NCBI GenBank assembly: GCA_037974335.1
Contig: CM075760.1
Coordinates: 14,440,059-14,504,058, forward strand
DNA length: 64,000 nucleotides
Direction of reading: 5' to 3'
Origin: Prionace glauca
Taxonomy: Eukaryota > Chordata > Chondrichthyes > Carcharhiniformes > Carcharhinidae
Below, one piece after another: positions 32,563-44,160 of this stretch. The notes beneath the pieces were generated by a model. The model was given only the letters and a program-made list of their open reading frames with translations. It searched no databases and had not been told where the DNA came from. Positions within the stretch are counted from its first letter, which is position 1. Each line of letters begins with the position of its first letter. The position numbers were made by a program, and so were the translations under genes.

Positions 32563-32663
32563 GAAGTGAAAACATCCTGAGACTCACAGCAGATTACTGA
32601 GGGCGGGGTTTAGAACATGTCTTCAAAATCCCCAACTCCTCTTCCACAGAGCAGACAGAGACA

Positions 32664-33127
32664 ATGCGGCTGCTCAGCATCTGGGTTGTGTGGGCAATAT
32701 TTCTGACAGGTAAATGTGGACCAAACACATTTCAACTTTGTTTTTTACATTTTTGAAACATGGTGTAAAACAAAATTTTCAACAGTCGCCAGTCAGATAT
32801 TTTTTATATTTGTTTTTCAGATCTGATTCATGGAGATTCTGTCACTCAATCGCCTTCCTCAGATGTGAGGACAGAAGGAGAAGCGGTGACTTTAAATTGT
32901 AAATATGATACTAAAATGAGCTCCTACTATCTATACTGGTACCGGCAGCACTCAGACTCACAGCCTGAGTTTATATCGTGGAAAGGCTCGACCAGTGGTG
33001 AAGATAAAGCCGATTTTGCCAAAAGCCGTTTCTCTGTTGAGCTCCAGCCTGAGAATAAATTCACCAGTTTAACTGTCCGGGACCTGAAGCTGGCTGACGC
33101 CGCCGTGTATTACTGCGCTTTCGGTCT
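32664..33127 (+). CDS. T-cell receptor V gene (alpha/delta-like), complete
   Basis: The leader exon is 32664-32709 (MRLLSIWVVWAIFLT, donor G|GTAAAT). The V exon is 32821-33127 after acceptor 'tttgtttttcag', phase 1 join reading DLIHGDSVTQSPSSD. First Cys in TLNCKY, Trp in YLYWYRQ, then QPEFISWKGS, KSRFSVEL and DAAVYYCAF at the second Cys. No stop or frameshift from leader to signal. The intron is only 111 bases. It sits immediately downstream of a CR1 that has replaced its distal promoter, so its transcription may be altered. FR2 and FR3 resemble the gene at 34858. Confidence 0.9.
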
Positions 33128-33166
33128 CACAGTGACAGAAAACAAGCTCAGCTCTGTACAAAAACT
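33128..33166 (+). other. V recombination signal, 23-bp spacer
   Basis: Consensus heptamer CACAGTG (33128-33134), 23-base spacer, nonamer ACAAAAACT (33158-33166). Confidence 0.97.
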
Positions 33167-34696
33167 GTTCTTTTTTTTGCTGCAGATTGCAGCTGCTATC
33201 TGTTGTCGCTTGTGTAAAATCGCGGTCGATGTAGCCACAATGTACAGAGAAAGGAAACGAAAGCAACTTCGAATGAAACTGTTCCCAGGAGCAACTACAT
33301 AAACAAACTGCCGATTTCAATCCGACAAACCAATCAGCTCAGTCATATTTGAAGATCCCCGTTCTAATCCCTGCCTTTAGTAATTTGTTCCCTGCCCTCG
33401 GGATGCTCTCGCCCCACTTCCGTCTGTGTCTCTGGTTCTTTGTGACCAGTAGGAGGTAATCTCGGGCTGACTTAAAAGAAAAGGGTCTGAGCCCCGCTAC
33501 AGTCAGTCTCTTCATAAAGGTATGGCGGCACTTTTAGAGGCTGGGAGAGGAAGAGATGGTCGGGGAATATAATCCTGGTCTGTAGATTACAACAAGAAAA
33601 ATTTGGATTAATAGTTCTGACAGGAGCCGCGTCAACCTTTTGGAAACGTTCTGAAGCTCAGTGGGCACAAAATGTACTTGGGGTTGGTTTAAAGATCACA
33701 GTCACCACTTTGCGAAATCTATTCAATGTGTACAATTCGGCAATGTATTTTGTTTAAATAAACTGTGTGAGCAGGCCGCGGTCAAAGGCTCCAGAAAACT
33801 GGGAGGGGATATGGAGAGAGGGTTGTTTAATGTTAGAGTCACGGTAAACACATTGAAAGGAAAAAAGTACAATGAAGTAATGAAATAGATTTATGAAAGT
33901 TGCTCTCATAAAACTGTACTCTGGAGTTAATTAATACCATTCCGCAAATGTTCTTGACGTTGTTTTAGTTTTGAGGCTGCTGGTGACTCAGACTTACGAG
34001 GCGGAACTTTTGATTTTGTTTTGCAATGCGAGCGCTGTTTGGAACTTCCAGTGTGGGATTTTCGTCCTGAATCTGTTACTTCTCTACTGGCTGTGTAGCT
34101 CAGAAATGCCGTATCAGAGAAAACATCTCCGTGATATTTCAAGGGACTGTTTTGTACCTTTTGTGAAAATCAGCAGAGATCTTGTCTTGTACGTTTGGAG
34201 ACATTTTTCAGCCCTCAGAAAAGGAGAGAGTCTGGAGAATGTATCCACAAGATAGATCCCATCACTCCGAAAGAGGAGTTAGATGTTAGGCACACTTCAA
34301 CTGAGCGATTGGATGCAACCCTTTAACCCTATTTAATAAACCAACCTTTTTGACATACACTAAATTTGGAAGTTTCACCTATTCACTGTCGCAGTATTTC
34401 CCCGATCTGTTTGATCTGTCGCTATCACAGGAAAAATCTTCGATCATCTTCCCAATTGATCCCATCTCAAACTCAGTCTGATTAATGACAGTGACTCAAA
34501 TACTCGGAACAGCTTCATCCACATTCAACACTTGCATTTCCTTCTTCAAAGCGATTTCGTCCAGGTCAATTGAACGTAAAAATGTCTTTTAGCTCAATTA
34601 GGATCAACCGAGCTGTGTTTACTCGCCTCGCTCTGAACAGCAGAGTGTATGGTCAATGTCTCAGTTCCCTGGAATCAACAATTGTGTTGAAGTCAA
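33167..34696. other. Intergenic between two V genes
   Basis: No gene or repeat recognised; several chance frames under 100 codons. Confidence 0.4.
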
Positions 34697-34765
34697 TGAC
34701 GTCAGACCAATCAGATCCAGTGATTTTAGCTCTTCCTACCAAACGTCCTGTAGGAAGTGACATCA
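34697..34765 (+). promoter_or_regulatory. V promoter: CRE, CCAAT and decamer-like sites
   Basis: TGACGTCA at 34697-34704, 'gaccaatcag' directly after it, and 'agtgacatca' at 34756-34765. The last matches the conserved decamer AGTGAC(G/A)TCA of TCR V promoters and lies 93 bases before the ATG. Confidence 0.7.
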
Positions 34766-34857
34766 GACCAGCCTCAGCCAATGGTCTCAGCCTTATCTTG
34801 TTCGATATTCTGAGCTTTGGGAGACACAAGAGTCCCTGGAATCCAGGAACAGCAGCA

Positions 34858-35329
34858 ATGCGGCGCTCGGTCCTCACTGTGATCTGGGTGACATTCATTG
34901 TCGGTAAGTTTCACTCTTTAAAAAGGAGTGTAACTTTTTAATGTCTATTTTTATGTTACACCGTCTGTGAATTTTCACCCACAGTTCAGCTGAATGTTTT
35001 TTATTTCTTTTACCGTGTTTTCCAGATCTGAGCAATGGAGATTCTGTTCCTCATCAGGAATCCTCACTCACACGGACAGAGGGAGAAAGTGTCACTTTAA
35101 GCTGCACCTATACCAACGATGCATATTATTTATTCTGGTACCGTCAATACCCAGGCAGACAGCCCGAGTTTGCGGTCCGGAGGAGTACGGGCGGCAGTGA
35201 TGAATGGAAGGCGGATTTCGCTCAGACCCGGTTTTCTGATACAATCGAGAAGTCAGAAAAGTTGTACCGATTGACCATCTCGGAGCTGCTGCTGTCTGAC
35301 ACCGCGGTCTATTACTGTGCACAGAGTCT
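34858..35329 (+). CDS. T-cell receptor V gene (alpha/delta-like), complete
   Basis: The leader exon is 34858-34903 (MRRSVLTVIWVTFIV, donor G|GTAAGT). The V exon is 35026-35329 after 'accgtgttttccag', phase 1 join reading DLSNGDSVPHQESSL. First Cys in TLSCTY, Trp in YLFWYRQYPGRQPEFAV, QTRFSDTI, and DTAVYYCAQ at the second Cys. Open throughout; no ATG lies in frame inside the V exon, so a start-based ORF scan misses it. The promoter just upstream carries CRE and decamer motifs. Closest in this window to the gene at 32664 (shared leader length, GDSV start, QPEF). Confidence 0.9.
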
Positions 35330-35368
35330 CACAGTGATGAAAATGAGTGAAATCCTCGTACAAAAACT
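35330..35368 (+). other. V recombination signal, 23-bp spacer
   Basis: CACAGTG (35330-35336), 23 bases, ACAAAAACT (35360-35368); both elements are consensus. Confidence 0.97.
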
Positions 35369-35784
35369 GCCGCAGGTTTCTGGGTCACAGCTGCTGTCTG
35401 CTGGGTGCCGGTTGTAATAGCGGGTCTGACATTGACACATGAATGTATTCCCGTGAACACAAACCCCGAGAACAATCCACATAAACACCATTCAGAACCG
35501 TTAACATCGAAGGCAGATTCCTGCTGATTCTGAGATTCGCTGTCCGAGGGAAGAATTGGCTGCTGTTTATTTGGGGGTCACTCGGCACTAACATTGAAAA
35601 TACAAGCGAAGGATCATTCAATAGTGTAAACTGAAACCTGCCAGCTGAGGCAAACCCTAATAACTAACCGTAACTAAACACCTCTCATTTAAATTCACTT
35701 ACAGACTGAGAATTATTAACATAAGGAGTACAAAAGGATTGTTCCAGTCACCATTAGGAGCTGATAAACGATTAATAGAATTAA

Positions 35785-36935
35785 TAAGAACATAAGAAAT
35801 AGGAGCAGGAGTAGGCCATCTGGCCCTTCGAGCCTGCCCCGCCATTCAATAAGATCATGGCTGATCTGTCGTGACTCAGCTCCACCTTCCCGCCCTCTCC
35901 CCATAACCCTTAATCCCCTCTCTTATCAAAAACCCATCAACCCGCTTCTTAAAAATATTTAGCGAGGCAGCCTCCACCACTTCAACGGGCAGAGAATTCC
36001 AGAGATTCACCACCCTTTGAGTGAAGAAGTTCCTCCTCAACTCTGTTCTAAACCGCCTCCCCTTAATCTTGAGGCTGTGCCCCCTAGTCCTGCTGTCCTT
36101 TCTGAGCGGGAAGAGCCTTTCCACCTCTATCCTATCCATCCCATTCATCATCTTATACGTCTCAATGAGATCTCCCCTCATTCTTCTAAACTCTAACGAG
36201 TACAAGCCTAGTTTATTCAGCCTCTCCTCATAGCTCAACCCCCTCAACTCCGGCATCAGCCTAGTAAACCTCCTCTGCACTCCCTCCAAGGCCAAAATAT
36301 CCTTGCGTAAGTACGGCGCCCAAAACTGCACACAGTACTCCAGCTGCGGCCTCACCAATGCCCTATACAGCTGCAGCTACTTTTATATTCAATCCCCCTT
36401 GCTATGAAGGCCAGCATCCCATTCGCCTTCCTGACCACCTGCTGCACCTGCAAGCTGGGTTTTTGCAACTCATGCACAAGGACCCCGAGGTCCCTCTGCA
36501 CCGCCGCCTGCTGCAGTTTTTCGCCACGTAAGTAATAGTCCTTCCTACCATTCTTCCTTCCAAAGTGGACCACCTCGCACTTGCCAACATTAAATTCCAT
36601 TTGCCATTTCCTGGCCCATTCGCCCAGCCTATCTAGATCCTTCTGTAGACTCTCCACACCCTCCGCACAATTTGCCGTTCCACCAATCTTGGTGTCACCA
36701 ACAAATTTTGACACCATACACTTGGTTCCCTCCTCCAGATCATCTATATAAATGGTAAATAGCTGAGGTCCTAGCACCGACCCCTGGGGCACCCACTAGT
36801 TACCAACCGCCAATCTGAATAGCACCCATTGACCCCCACTCTCTGCCTCCTATTTGACAACCAATCCTCTATCCACGCTAACACCCTACTCCCAACTCCA
36901 TGTCCCCTGACCTTCTGCAATAACCTCTTGTGAGG
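35785..36935 (-). mobile_element. CR1 LINE, 3' third, family C
   Basis: Antisense copy with the RT tail in two minus frames (36352-36792 and 35876-36358). Motifs PQGSVLGPQLFTIYIDDLEE, LEGVQRRFTRLMPELRGLSY and FFTQRVVNLWNSLPVEVVEA. The catalytic box reads SKFVGDTKIGG in place of SKFADDTKIGG, so the first catalytic Asp pair is damaged. A frame break separates the two readings. Tail 'taagaacataagaaatagga' at the left. Confidence 0.92.
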
Positions 36936-37009
36936 TAATGATTTCAAGCGGAAGAATTGTTATGGCCTCAGCAGTGGAATAGATGACAAGAAAACAGGTT
37001 AAATACAGT

Positions 37010-37560
37010 CATCAGTTTCTGAGTGAAAAACTGCTTCCACTTCGCTGGAGGTCGGAGAGTTTACTGTTTAATTCAATTAAAGTATTTCTTGTCATTGAGC
37101 CCGAGATTTGGACCCAAATCTGCGAAATATTTGTGTCAGTAGAAACAATAAAATTTACCCCATTAAAAAACCATATCCTAACCTGCATCACCATTTTTAT
37201 CGTCAGTGCTTTGGAGCCTATCGCTCTGTTCTCTTCTGTTCTTTACAGGTAATATCTCCAATTCAGACGCCAAAGAGAAAATCCCAGTGATACTGATTCG
37301 CACGAGATCTGTGGTGACCAGGAAGTAACGCAGTGTCGTTACACAGAAATGAGTCTACATTACCTAATCAGGAATCGAACCGGGGTCATAGCAATGAAAG
37401 TGCTGAATCCTAATCACGAGACCATCGGGGAAGTTGATGCAAGCGCTTTAAAAAAGAACTAATTTATCCATGAACCATCTGCCTTCCATTTTTTTACTTC
37501 AGACTTTTGATTCACCAAAAACAAGCTTCTCCTTTCATCTGTCATGTTTAAATGGAACAC
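37010..37560 (-). repeat. tRNA-Glu cassette, second copy of 5600-6190
   Basis: See the matching blocks at 5600-6190; lies more than 31 kb away and inside the V cluster. Confidence 0.75.
37369..37432 (-). pseudogene. tRNA-Glu relic
   Basis: 'aatcaggaatcgaaccgggg', 'gaaagtgctgaatcctaatc' and 'acgagaccatcgggg' give a decayed antisense tRNA-Glu; acceptor and T stems no longer pair. Confidence 0.7.
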
Positions 37561-39499
37561 AAGGGACTGTATCAGCAAATATAAACAGCGTTTCCTGTTC
37601 GCTAGAACATGAAATCGACAGTGAGGTGAAATAGTCCCGCAAGCTGCTCATGTGACACGTTCAATTCCCAAATCCCACCAACCTCATTACTGTGGCTTCG
37701 ATGAAACTTACAAGGTAACACACGGCAGGCATTCATCACGGAGAGCAACTGGCACAATCATTTACCAAATGCTATCATATCGCCTCTCTTCATGTTTCAG
37801 TCTTTGCCTTTCATCCAGCTCCCTCTGACTGTCCAGCTCCCAGGGTCAATTAGCTGTTTGATAGAAGCACAGACAGTTGGTGAACCCGAGCTTTACCTGG
37901 AAAGCAGGGAAAGCGAATATATGACACACGACATTGAGAGGAGATGAAGTTTAAAGATGCAGTACAAAGAGACACAGGGTCAATACCAGTCTGTTTGGTT
38001 ATGTTGATCCCGTAACATTGCTGTAGTGTGTTGGTCATTCCCTTTCTCCTATGAATGTGCAGGTAAAATGAATCCATGTGTCTTATCGCAGGGAGGAATT
38101 CAATGGGAGGGAAGAGAACCGACAACCAGAAGCCCAAGGATCCAATATTTTCCACTCAGTCATCAATAACGCCATTCCCAGCTGCAACTCCTTCCAAATA
38201 TTGTGATCCATTTCCCTCAGGATCTGTCTCAAGATTTAATATTTCCCTTCTTTTCTCTTCATTTTGAAATTCGCTTCAATACCCAACATAAATTGAATTG
38301 CAAACCTGAGGGCTAACCGTGGGAAATAAGTCTTTGGGTAAAACAGATGCTCATTTCCAGATTCACAGCAGATGGAAGAATTTAACACTGAATCGTTTTG
38401 GAAACTTGGTGTGAATATTGACTGTGATTCACTCAGGTATTGGGTAAATGCTGCTCGATGGTTCAGTGAGAGGGATATAATCTATGTACGTTTTGCTGAG
38501 CTTGTGTTCTGTGTACTGGGAGGCTTCAACCGGGCTGAATTGTGTGTCCCAGGGATATGCAGTAATCCATTGGTTGAAGCTGCAGTCGCGGGGAACGTAG
38601 ACAGGAAAACAGAATTAAATGGTTTTATTTATCCGGGATTCCTTTTTTCAATATTCCACTTCCTCCTTCTTTGGCCATTAGTTTATTTTTCTAATGTAAT
38701 TTTCAAAGGATAGCCGCTGTTAAGTTCTGGACACTAAGCAACTGATCTCCGCAATTATCATTACAGCTTTTCTTCCTTTACTTTCCTTGAACAGGCTGTA
38801 TCAGAAAGCAAGACTGATACAGCTGGTGCTTGGGAGCTCAAAAGCGACTGGAGTCTACGCTGGAGATGTCTATGCAAGCGTGTCAGGTAATTGTTCCATC
38901 CTATGTTGGTGAGTGTTTATCACAGATGGATATGAATCGATGGGTATGGGTCGATGAACAGGGTTTTCTGATCGATTGCCGTAGACTGTGAAACAGTGCT
39001 GTAATAAATGAGGAATGGCATGCCATGACATAGATGGAGGCATGAGATAAGTCAACAGTACACGAGAAACTGCTCAGTTTTGTTTCATCATTGAGTACAG
39101 GCAGACACTTAGCTTATGCATCAAGAGGAAGCTCGCTCATCTGTGCAAATACATTGTGTAATATTTCTTGTCATTCAGCTATTTAAATTTTACAATTTCA
39201 TAACTTTTCTTGTGTTGCCATTAACTGCTTACTCTCCCCCCCCCCCCCCCCTCCTGTTGCCTTGTCTATTCATTGTTGCCTCTTTATTTGATGTCATTTC
39301 CTATTTTTGTTCGCCTCATTCTCTTGAGAATCCCCAGATTCCCTCTATATCGGGTTCCTTGGTAACAGTGAGCAGTTTTCAGTTTGTGTGAGTGTATCCT
39401 TGAGTTTCATTAGTTTCAGTTTTTCATTCTGTGTGTCCGTACAAATTTCTGGCATTCAGGTTTTGTTTTTAAGGCCGGATTATTTCATGAGGAAAAGTT
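37561..39499. other. No gene; tRNA-Gly cassette flank at 38000-38280
   Basis: 38000-38280 repeats the flank of the tRNA-Gly at 20570 without the tRNA. A 113-codon frame at 38372-38713 has a hydrophobic end (FLFSIFHFLLLWPLVYF) but no recognisable domain. A poly-C run lies at 39236-39250. Confidence 0.45.
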
Positions 39500-39672
39500 A
39501 GAGAAACAATGTTTGTATCCACTGGAATTCAGAATAAGAGTAGGCTACTTGATTGATATGTATAAAATACAAAGAGGTCTTGACAAGGTGGATGTGAAGA
39601 GGATAGTTCCTCTTCTGCGTGAATCTATAACTAGGTATCACTGTTTCAAAAGAGGGATTCGCCCATTTAAAA
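39500..39672 (+). mobile_element. CR1 RT-tail remnant
   Basis: Reading MYPLEFRIRVGYLIDMYKIQ, RGLDKVDVKRIVPLLRESI matches the post-RT part of CR1 (LGLYSLEFRRMRGDLIETYK). Confidence 0.8.
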
Positions 39673-40613
39673 TAACACTGCACCACAGCCTCCTCTGATG
39701 AGTATTTATAAATACTCACTTGTAGCAATGTCCTTCCTTGATGTGTCTCTGTATCATTCACTGCTCTCAGGCCGCGTTCATCTTTGTCCCTCAGTTGGAT
39801 TGTCTCTGTATCATTCCGCTTAAACTCACTCTTGCCTATGTCAATGACATTTATATCTCTCTCAAAGTGTATAGGTGCATTGGGTGATATAGGAAGTGTA
39901 CAACTTCGGGAGTAAGGATATACTTGCCTGCATAGCACAGTTGATCAAACTGTGGAGAGTTAGCGAGCACTGAACCGATGCTCTGCTGAGGTCTCATTCA
40001 GCCGTTGAAATTTCTTAGATACTAAGCAGAGGGTCCAGACATTGACAGGGCTGATCCACTGAAGGATTCCTAAAACAGTTCCATGGCTAAATGTCTCAGA
40101 TGTTGCAGCATTGAATATAGGAAGCTATTGAGCTGATGCACAGCCTGGGCCACACTCACCTGCATAGGAACATTGCTCAGGTTTTTAACAGGAAGTATGC
40201 ACAAGGGTAGGAAAACACACCTTTCAAGTTATCACCAGTTTACACTTGTATCTTGCTCAAACCTTACCTTACAATCACATTCTTTGACCTGCTGCATTAT
40301 TTTGATCGCTGCTTGCACTGTTTTTAGACATACATTTCTCCCCACCAGTTCTATCTTGTGTTCCCTCCCTCAACCTCATCTTCATCACTCTCTTTGTCAG
40401 CCGGAGATATGCCCTACCGCCCCGCCCCCTTTTCTATCGTCCCATTCCCGGGTTAAATCTCACAGCTCCGGAATCCATGAGCTGCTGTCAGGCAGCTTTG
40501 AAACATTTTTAAATCTGAGGAATCTTTATTTGGTGAAACTGATCTTCCCAGACAAGCCTGAATTGAAGAAAATAACAATTGGAAACGAAACACAAACTCT
40601 TTATCTGGTAGCT

Positions 40614-40652
<39 letters not shown>

Positions 40653-40868
40653 TTCGCTGATTAACCTTTCAGTCTGATGGGATTCTGCTGTGTGTTGTCT
40701 CAGCCGATCCTGGATTGAATTGGGTGACAGTTTGATCCGAGGTTAATGTGGTTTCCTCTGGGTTGTGTCTGAGCGGCTGACAGCGCCGCTGCTCAATCTG
40801 ACTGTTACTTTCTGCGATTCTCCACACAAACCTCAACAGACTGGAGCACCCAATGATAGGTGTGAAGC
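39673..40868. other. No gene; (CT)n at 40616-40648
   Basis: A pure CT microsatellite of about 16 units; nothing else recognised. Confidence 0.5.
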
Positions 40869-40907
40869 AGTTTTTGTACGGGGGTGAGACTGATTTCTAT
40901 CACTGTG
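40869..40907 (-). other. V recombination signal, 23-bp spacer
   Basis: Minus strand: CACAGTG (40901-40907), 23-base spacer, ACAAAAACT (40869-40877). Confidence 0.97.
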
Positions 40908-41476
40908 AGTCTGAAAGCGCAGTAATAGCGGCCAGCGTCAGTCAGCTGCAGGCTCGAGATGGTTAAAATAGTTAATTTAGCCGAGGTCTGGAGATCAAGA
41001 GAGAAACGGGGTCCAAAACCTTCCCCTCTGTCTTCTCCTGCATTCCAGGAATTTTTCCATATAATGAACTGCAAATCCTTCTGTGGCTGCTGTCTGTACC
41101 AATATAAGACATAGTCGCTTGCTGTAGTGCTGTAGGTACATCGAATAGTCACCGTTTCACCTTCTCTCCCCTCTGAAGACTGTGGCTGTGAAACAAAATC
41201 TCCATCACTCGGATCTGTAACATGTTCAAGAAGAAGAAAAAAAATCTAAGTGTTGGACGTGCTGCTGAAATAATATTAACACTTTATATTCACAGCGACA
41301 TAACTGGAGTTATGAAATAAAAACAAATGATGGTGGAAATACACAGCAGGGTCAAGAACCACCACTGGGGAGAAGCAGAGCTAAAGGTTCAGATCGCGAT
41401 AACATTTAACCAGATTGGAGTCATCCTTACTGATAAGAAACAGCCCGAACACAATGCAGACAGTGAGGAACTCCAT
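40908..41476 (-). CDS. T-cell receptor V gene (alpha/delta-like), complete
   Basis: The leader exon is 41431-41476 (MEFLTVCIVFGLFLI, donor A|GTAAGG) with a near-ideal start context 'gccgccatgg'. The V exon is 40908-41214 after acceptor 'gaacatgttacag', phase 1 join reading NPSDGDFVSQPQSSE. First Cys in TIRCTY, Trp in VLYWYRQQPQKDLQFIIW, GPRFSLDL and DAGRYYCAF at the second Cys. No stop or frameshift. It has the same length V exon (307 bases) as three other intact genes here. It lies opposite in orientation to the genes at 32664 and 34858, so joining with the same J set would differ (inversion against deletion). Confidence 0.9.
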
Positions 41477-41546
41477 GGCGGCTGCAGAGCCCGGGACTGT
41501 GACTAACCTTTAAAACTCCAAGCACTGCCGGAACAGAATCTGTTTT

Positions 41547-41556
41547 TAACGTCACT
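41547..41556 (-). promoter_or_regulatory. Decamer-like V promoter site
   Basis: Minus strand AGTGACGTTA, one base from the TCR V decamer AGTGACGTCA, 71 bases upstream of the ATG. Confidence 0.65.
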
Positions 41557-41739
41557 TTCTGATCTCTAACTTCCCGTCCAATCAACAATTTACAATCTAC
41601 CCGTCATAGATTGAGATAAGATTTCAATGAGTTTCAGTGATCAGCTGAAGCTCTTTGACCTTCACTATTACATATCTGAGACTCAGTGACTGAGTGGGTA
41701 CAGTGTGTGGTGAGAGGGAAGAATCAGCTTCACTGACAA

Positions 41740-41830
41740 GGCCATAAGAGATAGCAGCAGAATTAAGCCATTCGGCCCATTCGTGTCCATACCACCATTC
41801 AATCATGGCCGATATGTTTAAAATCCCCGC
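41740..41830 (-). mobile_element. LINE 3' UTR fragment
   Basis: 'aggccataagagatagcagc', 'taagccattcggcccattcg' and 'ccattcaatcatggccgata' are antisense to a CR1-type 3' end of yet another family. Confidence 0.7.
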
Positions 41831-41837
41831 AGAATCA

Positions 41838-41895
41838 GAGAATCCCTACAGTGCACAAGGAGGCCATTCGGCCCATCGAGCCTGAACTGGCCCAA
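41838..41895 (-). mobile_element. SINE 3' fragment
   Basis: 'aatccctacagtgcacaagg' and 'aggccattcggcccatcgag' give the antisense SINE tail only. Confidence 0.75.
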
Positions 41896-41916
41896 TCCTG
41901 AACCGGACACTCCAAG

Positions 41917-43585
41917 GTCTTAATGACATTACTGTTACTAGAGAGGTGGTGCTCGACAGACTGGAGGGGCTGATTGTGGACAAGTCCCCAGGACCGGATG
42001 GAATGCATCCGAGGGTTCTGAAAGAAATGGCGGAGGTGATAGTGGATGCCTTGGTGGTTATTTTCCAGACGTCGCTGGATTCAGGGGAAGTGCCGGAAGA
42101 TTGGAAAACGGCTAATGTTACGCCGTTGTTTAAGAAGGGTGCCAGGCAAAAGGCGGGGAATTATAGGCCGGTCAGTTTAACGTCTGTGGTAGGTAAAATG
42201 TTAGAAACCGTCATTAAGGAGAAAATAGCGAGGCATCTTGAGGGGAATTGCTTGATAGGGCGGACGCAACACGGTTTCATTAAAGGGAAGTCGTGTCTGA
42301 CAAATTTACTGGAGTTCTATGAGGATGTGTCTAGGGCAGTGGATAGAGGAGAGCCAGTGGATGTGGTCTTTCTGGATTTTCAGAAGGCGTTTGACAAGGT
42401 ACCTCACAAGAGGTTATTGCAGAAGGTCAGGGGACATGGAGTTGGGGGTAGGGTGTTAGCGTGGATAGAGGATTGGTTGTCAAATAGGAGGCAGAGAGTG
42501 GGGGTCAATGGATGCTATTCGGATTGGCGGTTGGTGACTAGTGGGGTGCCCCAGGGGTCGGTGCTGGGGCCTCAGCTATTTACCATTTATATAGATGATC
42601 TGGAGGAGGGAACCGAGTGCAGGTTGTCGAAATTTGCTGATGACACCAAGATTGGGGGAAAGGCAAATTGTGCGGAGGGTGTGGAGAGTCTGCAGAAGGA
42701 TCTAGATAGGCTGGGCGAATGGGCCACGAAATGGCAAATGGAATTTAATGTTGGCAAGTGTGAGGTGGTCCACTTTGGTAGGAATAATGGTAGGAAGGAC
42801 TATTACTTACGTGGCGGAAAACTGCAGCAGGCGACGGTGCAGAGGGACCTCGGGGTCCTTGTGCATGAGTCGCAAAAACCCAGCTTGCAGGTGCAGCAGG
42901 TGGTCAGGAAGGCGAATGGGATTAATAGCGAGGAGGAGATTAATAGCCTTAATAGCGAGGGGGATTGAGTATAAGGGTGGGGAGGTCTTGCTGCAGCTGT
43001 ATAGGGCATTGGTGAGGCCGCAGCTGGAGTACTGTGTGCAGTTTTGGGCGCCGCACCTGCGCAAGGATATTTTGGCCCTGGAGGGAGTGCAGAGGAGGTT
43101 TACTAGGCTGATACCAGAGTTGTGGGGATTGAGCTATGAGGAGAGGCTGAATAAACTAGGCTTGTACTCGTTAGAGTTTAGAAGAATGAGGGGAGATCTC
43201 ATTGAGACGTATAAGATGATGAATGGGATGGATAGGATAGAAGTGGAGAGACTCTTCCCGCTCAAAAAAGATAGTAGGACTAGGGGTCACAGCCTCAAGA
43301 TAAAGGGGAGGCGGTTTAGAACGGAGTTGAGGAGGAACTTCTTCACTCAAAGGGTCGTGAATCTCTGGAATTCTCTGCCCGTTGACGTGGTGGAGGCTGC
43401 CTCGCTAAATATTTTTAAGAAACGGGTTGATGGGTTTTTGATAAGAGAAGGGATTAAGGGTTATGGGGAGAGGGCGGGAAGTTGGAACTGAGCCACGACA
43501 GATCAGCCATGATCTTATTGAATGGCGGGGCAGGCTCGAAGGGCTAGATGGCCTACTTCTGCTCCTATTTCTTATGTTCTTATGT
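41917..43585 (+). mobile_element. CR1 LINE, family C, RT complete, one small internal expansion
   Basis: 41946-42968 reads from SPGPDGMHPRVLKEMAEVI through NYRPVSLTSVVGKMLETVI, QHGFIKGKSCLTNLLEF, VVFLDFQKAFDKVPHKRLL, SGVPQGSVLGPQLFTIYIDD and SKFADDTKIGG. The rest (to 43491) continues in another frame. The switch is at 42920-42965, where 'attaatagcgagg' type units have been multiplied ('ttaatagcgaggaggagatt', 'aatagccttaatagcgaggg') relative to 61620-61640. Endonuclease and ORF1 are absent. 3' UTR and tail as in 62170-62262. Confidence 0.94.
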
Positions 43586-43835
43586 TGATTGGGTTGATTA
43601 GCCACGGTAAGTTGCTCCGTAATGTCAGGGGGATTAGAAGGTAAAAGTATGGGGTTACGGGGATAGCACGGGACCTGGGTGGGATTGTTGTCGGTGCAGG
43701 CTCGATGGGCCAAATGGCCTCTTCCTGCACTGTAGGGATTGTATTCTAGGATTCAATCCCACCCAAGCCTATTCCTGTAACGCCACATATTTACCAGGCC
43801 ATCCCCCTGACTCTAGGGTCAATTTGCCATGGCAG
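43586..43835. mobile_element. Two SINE fragments, tail to tail
   Basis: 43586-43752 plus: 'gggacctgggtgggattgtt', 'cgatgggccaaatggcctct', 'tgcactgtagggattgtatt'. 43753-43835 minus: 'aatcccacccaagcctattc', 'tgactctagggtcaatttgc'. Confidence 0.75.
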
Positions 43836-43839
43836 GTGA

Positions 43840-44160
43840 AACTAGAATTAGGGGGCATAGCTCAAAGTAAAGGGAAGCAGACTTAGGACTGAGTTAAGAA
43901 GGAACTTCTTTACAGAAAGGTTTATGAATCTGTGGAATTCACTGCCCAGTGAAGCAGTTGAGGGTGCTTCACTGAATGTTTTTTTAAGGCAAAGATACAT
44001 AAATTTTGGACGGTAAAGGTATTAACGTTTGTGGTGAGTGGGCGAGTAAGTGGAGCTGAGTCCACGAAATGATCAGCCATGGTCTTATTAAATGGTGGAG
44101 AAGGCTCGAGGGGCCAAATGGCCTGGTCCTGCTCCTGCTCTTATGTTCTTATGTCCTCAT
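43840..44160 (+). mobile_element. CR1-like 3' end, diverged
   Basis: 'aattagggggcatagctcaa', 'agaaggaacttctttacaga', 'tctgtggaattcactgccca' and 'gaaggctcgaggggccaaat', with tail 'cttatgttcttatgtcctca'. Confidence 0.82.

Noticed and set aside
34570-34941. 123-codon plus frame
   Set aside because: It overlaps the promoter and leader exon of the V gene at 34858 in another phase.
38372-38713. 113-codon plus frame with a hydrophobic end
   Set aside because: No recognisable domain, no neighbouring splice signals that extend it; likely chance.
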